From NCBI RefSeq assembly GCF_020509005.1, contig NC_063015.1:1302001-1366000 (forward strand): a stretch of 64,000 nt of DNA. The letters run 5' to 3'. How positions within the stretch are numbered: the first letter of the stretch is position 1; each line of letters begins with the position of its first letter. A model generated the notes under the pieces. The model saw nothing but the letters and a program-made list of their open reading frames with translations, did no database searches and was not told the DNA's origin. The position numbers and the translations under genes are program-made. Source of the stretch: Fulvia fulva (lineage: Eukaryota; Ascomycota; Dothideomycetes; Mycosphaerellales; Mycosphaerellaceae). Shown piece after piece: positions 11,922 through 22,266 of this stretch.

Positions 11922-12742
11922 ATGGCCCTCAGTCCAGATCATCCGCTCGCAGCCTATGCCAACCCAGAAGAGGCAGGTCGCGCACCATCTCCAGGTCCTG
12001 ATTTCACAGGAATGACACAAGCAGAGACCAAGGAACACCGCCCACGCGCCGGTGAGCGATGGACTCGGCAAGAGGTAAGCCATCGCGACGACCCGTTCAC
12101 ATCATCTACTAACATCCTGTGCAGTCGGAAAAGATCCAGGAGCTTCGTAATCCGCCCAAGAGCATGCCGTGGAAGCAAATCTCCAAGATCATTGGCAAGA
12201 CACCGCTGGCATGTCGTCTTCGCATGAATCAGATCAAGAAGGCAGAGAAGCGGGCAAGGGGCTTCGTCTTCGAGCCACGCCTAAAGTCTCCTCGCCAGTC
12301 TGCAAAGAGCAAGGGAAAGAAGACCTCCACGTCCACTACCTCTCCGCCCCAGGCTCCACGTCCATTAGTCCCAGCAGAGCCACAACATCCGGTGCCATCC
12401 CTCCGGTCTTTCCAGGAGGGAGCTCCCATCGCTCCAATGCAGCCATCGCAGAGCCGTCTGCTCCCACAGCCAGCCACAGGCTGGGGTGCAACTGACGTCT
12501 GGCAACGCGATACCTATCAGCAGATGCCGGAACAGCCACATCAGTCTCCCCCATCCAACCTCGACCGTCTGAACGTACTTGCAGACCACGCTTCCCGTCG
12601 CCTTCCAAACCTCAACACTCCACTAACCGTCCACACTCACTCGCAGGCCCCAAGCGAGAGTGACCGCCAGCACCCAGCTGCAGACGCCGCAGCATCTGAG
12701 GCACCAAGGAAGCACTCCACCATTCATGACATTCTTAACTAG
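11922..12742 (+). CDS. Myb-like DNA-binding protein 3, 256 aa, two exons
   Basis: Exon 1 (11922-12074) encodes 51 residues and ends RAGERWTRQE. A 50-bp intron (12075-12124) follows, and exon 2 (12125-12742) continues SEKIQELRNPP, PWKQISKIIGKTPLACRLR. Joined, they form one complete Myb-type helix set with Trp residues at the expected positions; splitting it by an intron inside the first helix explains why neither open frame alone looks like a domain. A Lys/Arg cluster (KKAEKRARG) follows, then a Pro/Ser/Gln-rich disordered tail to residue 256. There is a single repeat, unlike the two neighbours. It is probably a nuclear DNA-binding protein; specificity cannot be read from the sequence. Confidence 0.75.
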
Positions 12743-13429
12743 GCGATCGAAAGTGAGTCGTCCCCGCCGCCATGCCTCCAGCTCTACTGACATTGCGACC
12801 AGTGCACATCACATCACGTTACATCAGGCGTTAGGTCTCGAGCGTTCTGGATACTTTGATACTCCTTTAAGATCCGACCGACTTTGCTCATGGATGGCAT
12901 TGCCGACGTTCAGGTCTTTGTTCAAGGAAATGGGAGAGAGAGCGAGGAGTTATGGTCTTTACTGAGCGAGTAATCACGGTCTTTACTGAAGCTTTGCGAC
13001 GATCTTTCGTCGCATACGCTCGAAGTTTCTTTTGTACGTGCTGCGTTATGAGCTTCACTGGAGGTATGGGATGAAATGGTCGCAAGACCGAAGGCACCGA
13101 ATGTGTGTCGGTAATTTTAATGTTTAATGCACGAAGTAATCGTAATACTGCTAGCTACTTTACACTGTTTGATGCGCTTTCCTTCATCTGCTGCTGTTAA
13201 TTTCCATGGTGACTTGGTCCAAGGCGCCATAATCTGCCTTCGAGTCGTCCTCTGGCCGCTCAACACGGCCTTGGCTGCTCAGTACGCCTGACTGGACTGG
13301 ACATGTCTGCTTCGCGTACAGCTCTCTTCAGCGCTCATGACAGTGCGTTTCGAAGTAAAAAGTCGTATCGTCATAGTCTGCACGCAGCTTGACTTGACAG
13401 CCAGCTGTCTACAGGGTCCACGCTCAGTT

Positions 13430-13705
13430 GCCTCTTCTGACAGGAGCTGTCATGCACTTCCCCTCCGCCGCTTTGACACTGCTCACTCGCTCACCGTCGC
13501 ATGCCCCTCGGCGTTCACCACCGTGTGCCTCTTCTGATAGGAGCTGTGATAAACTTTCCCTGCGCCGCTCTGACACTGCTCACTCGCTCACCGACGCATG
13601 CCCCTCAGCGCTCACGACCGTGTGCTTCTTTGGGCAAGAGCTGAAATAGATTTCCCCTCCGCCGCACTGACACGGCTGCTCGCTCATGATTGCATACCCC
13701 TCTTA
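13430..13705. repeat. 97-bp degenerate tandem repeat, about 2.8 copies
   Basis: Units start at 13430, 13527 and 13624, each opening with g-c-(c/t)-t-c-t-t and containing a shared core (ctgctcactcgctcacc). By eye, units 1 and 2 differ at about 11 of 97 positions; unit 3 is more diverged. The period is not a multiple of three and the units contain stops in all frames I followed, so it is non-coding. Confidence 0.85.
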
Positions 13706-15897
13706 CCTTTGTGAGACCGTGCAGAATCGTACGACGATCTTGCCATCCTCGTCTGTCATTTCCGGCGTGTCGGTGTTTTAGTGGAGAGCGTTGTTCCTAT
13801 CAGGCTGTCAAACGCCGTCAACTTCCGGAACCTCTACTAGTTCCAGGAATCTATTAGTGAGGCTCCTCGGCTGGAAAAAGTCAATCGCGTCACATGTTGG
13901 AGTGCAGCCAAGGTCGGTCGGCGTTCGGTGGAGCACCTCGTCAAGCGATACGGCTGTATAGAATCACAGCAGACTCGGACTGGTTGCGCATTTACAGTGT
14001 GCTGGCGTGTTCCCAAAGCAGCTCGTGTGATTAATTACTGTTGTGAGTGCTCAGAGGGGCTCGGTAGGACAACCATGGCCGTGAAGAACATCTCTGCTCG
14101 CGCTAGTTCGCAGCGAAAGCTTCTTGACCGCTGTTTGCAGTGCTTCCTCACACACTCTGGCAGGTCCCGCGCGATTTTCCGAACAGTGAAAAGACATCAA
14201 AGGTTGGCGGAAAGCCAGCGAGCTTCAGCGGCGTTCTCTGTCTCTCGAGGTAGAATCCTGACTACAGCCGTTGTGCCTGAGTAGGCAAGCAGCGGCAAGC
14301 TGATTGCCTGTTCCTGTGTTCCTGGAAATTGCAAACAGTGCGATGTGGGGACAGAAGCAAGTGTTCTCGAAGATGGCTGCGTCTGGTTGCGAGGAAAGGG
14401 TGGAATCCAAACTTTCGGAGTGTAGCAGTCAAATTCCAGAGCCTTGGATGATGAGACCTTTATAGGCCATACCCCTCGCTGGTGTACTTCGCAAACAGCA
14501 CAAGTGATGTCACTCCGAAAGTATGGCCGCTCAATGGCCGGCGACACTGACAGTTCGAGCTATTGTGCTGTGATCGCTGGGGACGTGCGGAGACCGAACT
14601 GTTGGCTTCCGCTGTGGGCTTGCGGTCTTGGATGTGCTGGGAGGACTCGGAGAGGTGAGAGTGTTCCGTCGAGAGCTGTAGTCAGGTCATGCTTTGCCGC
14701 TAACAGTCGATGTCGTTACGAATTTCCAGCTCAGTCCACGTGTGACTTGCGGCGGTATAGGCGTGCAGGCGACAGGACAGCGCAACTGAAGTTGTTCGCG
14801 CGATGTTTTCTACGGAGCTTAAACAACTCCAGCTCTATTTGGACCTCACATCGTGCGTGAGACGGCAGTTTCATGCTCGCTCCACGATGTACAGAAGCGG
14901 CTCGATGTTGTGCGTAATGTTGGAGGCATGTCTTTCCGATCGCGATCGCGTGCCCGTGCTGAATCTGCTTGTGCCATGGGTCTCTTCACATGCATCTAGA
15001 GAGCACAGAGTCGGGAACAAAAGCCGCGTAGCCGGCAGCTACCACGATAGCTACAGTGACTTTTCATGTGATCTAGAACTCAGCATGGATACTTCCTGTT
15101 CGGGAAACAAACCGAGCCACCTGTTGGGAGACGACAGGACAACTGGTCATCGAGTCTGTCTCCGCGCCACCGCGCTGCCAGGGCTTGCTGCTGGTCCTCG
15201 TTGCAAAGGCAAACAGCTGTTCGGCGCTCCGATTGTCTTCTCGCTGGATGTTCTGTGAAGAGGAGAAGAGTGGGCAGTACCTTGGGTGCGGAGGCTATGT
15301 TGCTGAAACTCAGCGTTGCCTTCGGACGGCGTGCTGTCGTACCCACCGAAAGGCCCTCGAACTCCCTTAACAACACCTTCGATCTGCCGATGGTATAGAT
15401 CGGGATGCCGAACTCAGCTAGGCCAGCACCTTCGGAGGTTGATACTGAAGACTCAGAAGTGTGTATTGTTCAAGCGCAAGCGTAGCTGCAGTCTCAACAT
15501 TTCCAGTACCACTCGCAGTTCTGCTGTTGTTGCGCACTGACATGAGTGAGAGCTCAGACCCAGGTATACCTGGAACCGGTACATAGCTCCTCTCTAAGCA
15601 GCCTGGTATCCAGTAGTTGCAGAATATCCATAGACATAGGCTCAGTGCCCGTGGACCAGCAGTGACTGTGGTGGTACAGTATGCTGGGGAGCGAACTTCG
15701 GCCGTTGCAGAACTTGTGGAATCGTGATGTCGATAGGCCGCAAATCCGAGCGAGTGAGAGCAGAGCGTCTAATGGAGTTTTGCCCGGTTGGGCGTGTGAC
15801 TGCTGTCGCCGCCGCAAAAATGCCCGCAACCCAGACCGGGTGGGAAGAGAAGGGGCCACACCGGACTGGGAACATACCCCTCCCGCCCACTGTGGGT

Positions 15898-16440
15898 GAG
15901 CATCACCAAACCAAACCAAACCGAAACTTGCCTCGATACCCAATACCAACTCACGATCTGCAGCGTCTACATGGAAGCCGGCTTCTCAAACGAGTCGCTT
16001 TCTGCAAGCTGTGACCATGAAGACCCGAAGAGGTGGATGTCTACATGTCCAATAACGCAACCTGCCATCCAAAATAGCAGAGCACGGACAGCCAAGAGAC
16101 ATCGCCTTGGACCGATGCAATGCATCGTGACTGTCGATCGGACGGAGCAAAGTCCCGCTGGCCATTTTGGAAGGAGAGACCGTGCGCTCTGCAAACTGGC
16201 CTATGCTCCAAGCCTTCCATGAGCAACATCAAACCAAACTTGCTTTGACGCCCAATACCGATCCGCCGTCTCTAAGCGCGCAGTGACCATGAACATTGCT
16301 TTCATCGCCTTCCGCTGGTTGGAGAGTAGTAGCTGCCACGTATTGACTTTGGTGGATACTGTTGACATCGTGCAGACAGGAGCAGATTGGACTCCCGACC
16401 GATGCAGTGCATCGTGAGTCTCGGAACGCCGTGGATGGTC
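15898..16440. repeat. Degenerate direct duplication of about 300 bp
   Basis: Copy 1 starts at 15898 and copy 2 at 16221, both opening with gagca, a CAAAC run, then acttgc and cccaatacc. Both contain an almost identical near-palindrome, accgatgc(a)(a/g)tgcatcgtga, at 16111 and 16398. The matches are patchy with small indels, so this is an old duplication. No function is evident. Confidence 0.6.
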
Positions 16441-17149
16441 TAAATCGCGCCGGCCGAGAGCATCCAGCCCATGTTCTCACTTTCCGTGCAATGCGACCCC
16501 TCGATCGGAGGGCAGGCGCAGCAGCACGGCCGCAACTTGCTCCTACCACTGCCCATCAGCCGTGACCCAACGGAGCGCAAGGACCAGCAAGCCCGTGCTG
16601 CCGCTGGCGAGGTCAAGCCCTCCACGCTCGAGCCTCTTCACTCAAGTGGGCCGCTCGCATGCTGGAAGTAACGTCATGTGAGCAGATTTCGCAGCAGGGC
16701 AGTGTGGTCCTCATCAAATGTGACCCATCCAAAGATGTTGCGCTGAATATGCCAAACTCCATAGACGGATTGTCTCCAGGTCGACAGCATTCAACTGCAA
16801 GGCTGTCAAAGCACTCCAGTGTCAGTACCGGCCAGATGCCAGGATTGAGCTGTCACGTCTCAAGAGACCATTCATCATCGCCAATGTTCCAGGGAACGGA
16901 TTTTCGTCGAAATGCTGTGGAAACAGCCTCATGTCACGATTCTCATATCCTCATGTCTTCATCGTCGTAGCTATCTATTCATACACTGTGCAATGCAATG
17001 CGGCATAATTACGTAGCGAGCCGCCCTGCAAGGCTACTCGACTGACCATCCAAGCATCAAAAAACATCAAAATCATCGTCTCGTCTCCAATAAAAAGTCA
17101 ATTGCCATGCACCCAACCTCGTTATCCACGATTCCTAACGCCCAAAATG

Positions 17150-20100
17150 TTACTGGGGCGCAACACGCCCCTCATGATACACCCTCGTCACAATCTGCCC
17201 TCTCAACACCTCACGCCGCTTTTCAGCCGCACGCTCCTCCTTCCGCTGCTTGGAGGTCTGTAAATGCTCCTGGAGTCCTGCTAAGCCTACATACTCCACC
17301 CGCTTACCACCAGTGAACGGCAGGGTGAAAGTGCGTCTACGCTGCTGCTTAGCACGGCGTAGCGACTCACGGCTGGGCCGCCTCGCAACGTAGTGACGGC
17401 GGTCGTTCGTGCCGTGCCGGTCTAGGCCGAGGGAGTTGCCAACCAGAAAGCCGCCGTTCCCACGGAAGCCGGGCATCCGGACACTCATGTTGCGTGGGAA
17501 AATGGACTTGCGTTTGGGGTCATTGTGGTCAGGAATATCGGAGGTGTCGCCGCCTGGTGGAAGTCGGTCGTCGTCATCGTCGTCATCGTCGTAATCATCA
17601 TCGTCTTCGCTGTCGGTGTGGAGGTCGTCCATGGGTCGTGGTGTCCACATTGGCGAGAGGCTGTGAGGGCGAGGTTTCTTGTCGGCTTCGGTTTCGGTCA
17701 CCACTCGCCTTGGTCTTCGAAGGCTGCCACCTCGTCCAAATGGCAATGGCTGGACCAAGTTCTCGCTGAATCGCTTCGCTTTCTGGGACCAGCTGAGGCC
17801 TCTCTTCAAGCCCGGCTTCAAGTCTTGCTGCTCCAATGCTCCTGAGAGGGTTCGCTCCAGTTCTTCACTCGGTGTGGGTGGAATGAATTGAATGACTGGC
17901 GGCATTGGTGCCTCTCTCGGGTTGGTGAGCGGACTGTCGACGTGGTGTTTTGAGATGCCAATGATATCATCCGCATGATTTTGCGCTGGCGACTCCACAA
18001 AAGCGTGGAAAGTTGGGTATTGGGCACCGGCCTGGGTATCATAGTCGTGCTCGATCGAAGGGAGTGGTTCTTCGGACAGTGGATTGGCCTGGTCGTAATC
18101 GAGCGAGCGACCGTGGATGAGCAGCAGACTGTCGTTGTTGTGCTGATGAATCTCAATACCTCTGGCCAGACCGTATTCGGCTTCAGTGATTGCGGTGCGC
18201 TCGGAAAGGCTTGTCGACAAAGGTGTACCAATTGGGTTCAGAAGGCGAGGGTCGAAGCTCTTGCGGCGTGGCGAAGTCGGATTCTTGGACTCAGATGAAG
18301 TTCGGCGATCCTTGATTGAGCTTCTGTCAGGCATTTCCCTTCCCACACTGGTCAAATCGCTTGCCAGTCTCTCAAGCTTCAAGTCCATATCGTGCGAGAT
18401 GAGCTGCGACTCACGACCTAGGCTGGTTCTGCGCACTTCGCGGTTGTTCTCCAAGCGCTCCTCCTCCGAGAATCTCCTGAGCCTCGGAGAGGGAGTCGAT
18501 TCAGGTATCTCAGCCTCATGATCCACGTCGAAGCTGACGCTGTGCCTATGCAGAGTTTGGTCACGAAGAGTGCGCCTGAGCTTCGGTGGCCTGATGATGC
18601 CACCGTTGACAGCGCCAGGCATAGCAGAGATTCTCTGTGGGCGCATCGTGCCGTGAGTGATATCATCAACGGCAACAGGAGTGAGCCTTGCGCAAGAGGA
18701 GTTGATCGGCTCGGTCTGGATGCGACGCTCAAACCGCTCCGGGGTAGGCGCACCAGGTGCATCGCTACTGCCAATAGAGTCCATGGCACGTTTATGTCTC
18801 AGCCTCGGTGTATGCATGCTCTCTTCACTATTTGCCTTGCTAAGGCTCGCGATACTGATACCAGCACGCAGTGACTCACGCTTGGAAGAGTGTCTGAGCT
18901 GCCGCCTCTGGCCCTCGGCCGGAAAGATCAATGTGGCTTGCACTGCGCTGCCTTCGCTGACGACGCTGTGGCGCTTGGCGTTGTTCTCCTGAATCACCTT
19001 GTAGACTCGATTGTTATTGACAAGAGACTCCTTGGCGGCAGTGTTGGGTGGAGAGTCGATCTCAGCTGGTGGGACCGAAGGCGTGAATTCGCGCAGCTTT
19101 CGCGTCGGCACAGACATTCCTGCTGAAGCTGGTGGCGACAAAACATCAGGCCTGAAGTGCCGCAGTTTCGATGGTGGCTCCGCCATATCTGATTCGTGCT
19201 CGTTGTCCGGCGTCTGAGGATCTTCAACAATTCCTTCCTGGCTCTGTTCAGAGAGCACATCCTCCCGCAGCACTGGTCTCCTCGTCGGCAAAACGTTCCC
19301 AGTCCTCAGAAACTCGCTGTCCATCTCACGTCTTGGCGGCGTCGGCTGTCTTGGCTCCGTCCTCGGCTTCGCTTCCTCAACTTTGGCACGCTTCCAAGGA
19401 ACGCTGGATCCATACAGAAGGACCTCATCTGGTCGCTTCAGATCATCTCCTGGCTGGATCGGCTTCCTGAGCTTATGCACGGCGGCTCGATGGTGCAGCG
19501 GCTTTCGCCACGAAGGAGATGGCGGGCCATCGGAGCTGCTCGGCCGAGTCCTGTCCCGATCACTATCTGATTCCATCTGATAATTCTTGACCCGTACTTC
19601 GCTACGATCCGAGTCCTCCGTTCTCCATGCTGTTGCGAGTTGGCTGTCGTACGCGGCCAGATAAGGTGCGAGAGATGGGTCATAATCATCTGGCGAGTCG
19701 TCGCTCTTCGCATACCCGGAGAAGGTGTCCGCATTGTCCCAAACGGCTGTCTTCGAGGAAAGCCAGCTCTTCTTGACGGGCGAGGACCTCGGCCATCGCT
19801 CCGGCGAAGGGTGAGATTGCAATGCTGCCTCTAACGGGGCTGGGTTGATCTTGGGCGATGGTTCAGGTTGCAAAGCTGCTTCAATCACACGCGGATTGAT
19901 CGAACTCAGCCATTCCGAGTCCCCATTCGTCTCAGGACTGGATACTGGGTAGTTCTTCTTTCGTGCTTCGCCTGCCTCTGAATCTTCAGTCAGGTTTTGA
20001 TCGAAGTCTGGAAACGGCTCAGGGGCATCTCTCAATTTGCGCAATCTCTCTGGTTCGTAGTTGCGCTGAGGACTTGCCAAATTACGTTCCATCGGCCGAT

Positions 20101-20806
20101 GACTGCCTATACTCTTGCCTGACTCGTCACTCTGCGGCTTGCTGATGTCCTCACGCTGCAAATCAAGACCAAGACCGATCGCTGCTTGAGGAAATGGCTT
20201 CGTACGCTCCCACCATGTTTTGTGCTGCTCGCTCGTGAAGTCTTGCTCTGGCGAATGCACACGACTAGAGCTACCATTCGCGCTCAAACCTTCCGTAGCA
20301 GTCTTAAAAGAATCTGCGTACGAACTTGGATAGTGCGTCAATGGCGGCCGGGGTACTGCAAGATTCTCCTTCTCCTTACGTCGCGGAGAGGCCTCGGGAG
20401 TGGGAGGGCTGTGGTTGCCAAGATCGTTGACCGGCGTGCTCAGACCTGACTTGTGCGACTGAAGCGCGTTTCTAACGCGATCAGCGAACAACGGTGCAGG
20501 GCTGGCAACACGTTCCGGTTGCGATTCTGCGATGTCGCTATTCGTCATTGTTGGAGGGGTAGGTGGAAGGCCGGAGCTACTGTGCACCAGTTGGTGTTGT
20601 TGTAGCTGCGGTGTTGTGGTATCATTCGTATCTTTTTCGTTATTATCGTTCGTCATGGGCAAAGTGCCCTCATTGGTGTCATTCGTATCTGGAAAGGATC
20701 CTGGTATGGCATTCGTGGGTGGGTCGTCGTGCACCTCTTCTATTACGGGATCTTTAAGCCTTTGCTCAAATTGTGCTGCATGGACGCTCTGCACTGGCCG
20801 GTCCAT
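17150..20806 (-). CDS. Large disordered hypothetical protein, 1218 aa
   Basis: A single uninterrupted reading frame of 1218 codons, far beyond chance in a GC-balanced genome. The product is rich in Ser, Pro, Arg, Asp and Glu with many SP/TP sites, suggesting a phosphorylated, disordered protein. An Asn/Asp/Thr-rich patch lies near residue 40-65. An acidic run of about ten Asp residues lies near residue 1070. The C-terminus is basic and helical (RRAKQQRRRTFTLPF, then KQRKEERAAEKRREVLRGQI), which may be the conserved part. No catalytic domain, signal peptide or membrane segment is visible. I do not recognise the family. Composition resembles fungal cytoskeletal or signalling scaffold proteins, but that is only a guess. 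Confidence 0.8.
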   Translation of the reverse strand: MDRPVQSVHAAQFEQRLKDPVIEEVHDDPPTNAIPGSFPDTNDTNEGTLPMTNDNNEKDTNDTTTPQLQQHQLVHSSSGLPPTPPTMTNSDIAESQPERVASPAPLFADRVRNALQSHKSGLSTPVNDLGNHSPPTPEASPRRKEKENLAVPRPPLTHYPSSYADSFKTATEGLSANGSSSRVHSPEQDFTSEQHKTWWERTKPFPQAAIGLGLDLQREDISKPQSDESGKSIGSHRPMERNLASPQRNYEPERLRKLRDAPEPFPDFDQNLTEDSEAGEARKKNYPVSSPETNGDSEWLSSINPRVIEAALQPEPSPKINPAPLEAALQSHPSPERWPRSSPVKKSWLSSKTAVWDNADTFSGYAKSDDSPDDYDPSLAPYLAAYDSQLATAWRTEDSDRSEVRVKNYQMESDSDRDRTRPSSSDGPPSPSWRKPLHHRAAVHKLRKPIQPGDDLKRPDEVLLYGSSVPWKRAKVEEAKPRTEPRQPTPPRREMDSEFLRTGNVLPTRRPVLREDVLSEQSQEGIVEDPQTPDNEHESDMAEPPSKLRHFRPDVLSPPASAGMSVPTRKLREFTPSVPPAEIDSPPNTAAKESLVNNNRVYKVIQENNAKRHSVVSEGSAVQATLIFPAEGQRRQLRHSSKRESLRAGISIASLSKANSEESMHTPRLRHKRAMDSIGSSDAPGAPTPERFERRIQTEPINSSCARLTPVAVDDITHGTMRPQRISAMPGAVNGGIIRPPKLRRTLRDQTLHRHSVSFDVDHEAEIPESTPSPRLRRFSEEERLENNREVRRTSLGRESQLISHDMDLKLERLASDLTSVGREMPDRSSIKDRRTSSESKNPTSPRRKSFDPRLLNPIGTPLSTSLSERTAITEAEYGLARGIEIHQHNNDSLLLIHGRSLDYDQANPLSEEPLPSIEHDYDTQAGAQYPTFHAFVESPAQNHADDIIGISKHHVDSPLTNPREAPMPPVIQFIPPTPSEELERTLSGALEQQDLKPGLKRGLSWSQKAKRFSENLVQPLPFGRGGSLRRPRRVVTETEADKKPRPHSLSPMWTPRPMDDLHTDSEDDDDYDDDDDDDDRLPPGGDTSDIPDHNDPKRKSIFPRNMSVRMPGFRGNGGFLVGNSLGLDRHGTNDRRHYVARRPSRESLRRAKQQRRRTFTLPFTGGKRVEYVGLAGLQEHLQTSKQRKEERAAEKRREVLRGQIVTRVYHEGRVAPQ

Positions 20807-22266
20807 GACCTGGAGGCCCTATCGTCGTATATTACAGGAGGGTATCATATAGCAAACAAGGCCGCGCTGCTAATATGCCGGCGTCGCGCTGTGGCAGATG
20901 GAGAGATGAATTTTGCGCAACATAGACCAGTAACCAGTTCCCGTTTCCCACGTCACTCGTCTCCGTGTAGCGCTCAAAGGTATGCGTACAATTCGTTATA
21001 ACATTACAAATGGTCGTGGAATGCTTGTGCCTGTGCTGTCAACGGCGTCCAGGATCGTTGCACGTTGGCGGCTGTCGTGAGAGGTGGGCGGTCGATGGGG
21101 TGGCCGGACAGCTGCAGCCGTTGCTGGAGAGGCTTGGTGCAGGTGGCCGTCGGTCGTTGATGTGTATTAATCGTTCTCGCCGCCGTCGTGTAAGGGTTGT
21201 CGGAGTCGCAGTGGTAGCGTTGTGGGTGCATGAGCGACGAGGTGAATGTACAAGGCGGAAGGGAGGAAGGGGACGGGGCTGAGACGTGCGAAACGCACGC
21301 TGTTGTGTGATGAAGTTCGTTCAAGTGTCGCAGAGAAGCCGTTGCCAGTCGGAGGCCACACCAGCCGTCCGTTCGGTGTCGCCAACGATCGCCGCTGCGA
21401 CGTCAGTGTCACGTGTATCGGCAGATGGATCTTGCTCTGTCGTTTGAGATGGATCTAGGATGTACTCGACATGTTCTGCTTACGGCTGGGTTGTTGGAGT
21501 AGCGAGGATGAGGGCTCTGCGTGATTTCTAGCGACGGACATGGCAAGAGGGGGGAGCACAGCACAATGCAGTCTTGCGTGAGATCTACCAAGAGCTAGGA
21601 AGCATGTGGTCATGCATGCGGTGCATGGCTTGCAGTACCGCGATCCAATGAAGAACGAAGGACAGCTACAGCACCGAGTCGTTTGTTTCAACAAGATCGG
21701 TCCTTTGCATTGCATACTACACGGGGCATTTGCCGTATTCAATGGCATTGTGCGGACGAGGCGGCTGCTGTGGCATCCATCACAGCAGCCGCCTGAGTGT
21801 CTCTGCTATGGGGCGAGGCGTCGTGAGGCGGTCGGAGGAGCTGCCGCAGGCAATATGCAGTAGCTCGCTACACTTTGGATTGTTTGGCCATGGATATTCC
21901 GTGCTTACTATTGGCTGTGCATCGCCTTTTGCTTGTTGAGAGCGCAGGGCGAGGTGTTCGTGGATGAGAAGAGAGTGGGAGGCAGTTTCGGGCGCTGTCA
22001 AGATCTGTATGCAATATAAATCGACCTGGTAGCTGGGTACAGTGATAGATGAGCCAAGACTGTCGTGTTCATGCATTGTGGACCCGATCCACAAACCACG
22101 TTTGCGTTCCTGAAGCAGTGGAGACAGTACGTACTCGCTCTGCCGTGCCCGAACCATGGTTTTGAGTCAGCTGAATGCAGAGTTGTGTAGATGGAGGTGC
22201 TGGTGGAGCGCAATGGCTCAAGAAAGCGTGCGATGAATGTGAAGCTACAGAGCAGCGTGCGGTACC
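20807..22266. other. Intergenic region with one strong inverted repeat
   Basis: No gene is supportable between the start of the 1218-aa gene and the 3' end of the TED1-like gene. A perfect 14-bp stem-loop lies at 21759-21794. Other open frames are short and overlap. Confidence 0.5.
21759..21794. repeat. Perfect 14-bp inverted repeat, 8-nt loop
   Basis: The left arm aggcggctgctgtg (21759-21772) is exactly complementary to cacagcagccgcct (21781-21794), separated by gcatccat. No U-tract follows and the site lies outside genes, about 470 bp from the 3' end of the TED1-like gene. Confidence 0.85.

Larger units (their letters stand above)
12743..17149. other. 4.4-kb gene-free region with decayed repeats
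   Basis: No gene is supportable. Open frames of 100-150 codons (13928-14284, 14444-14860, 14803-15258) lack domains. The region contains a 97-bp tandem repeat at 13430 and a degenerate direct duplication of about 300 bp at 15.9-16.4 kb. The last 200 bases precede the 3' end of the minus-strand gene at 17150. Confidence 0.5.
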
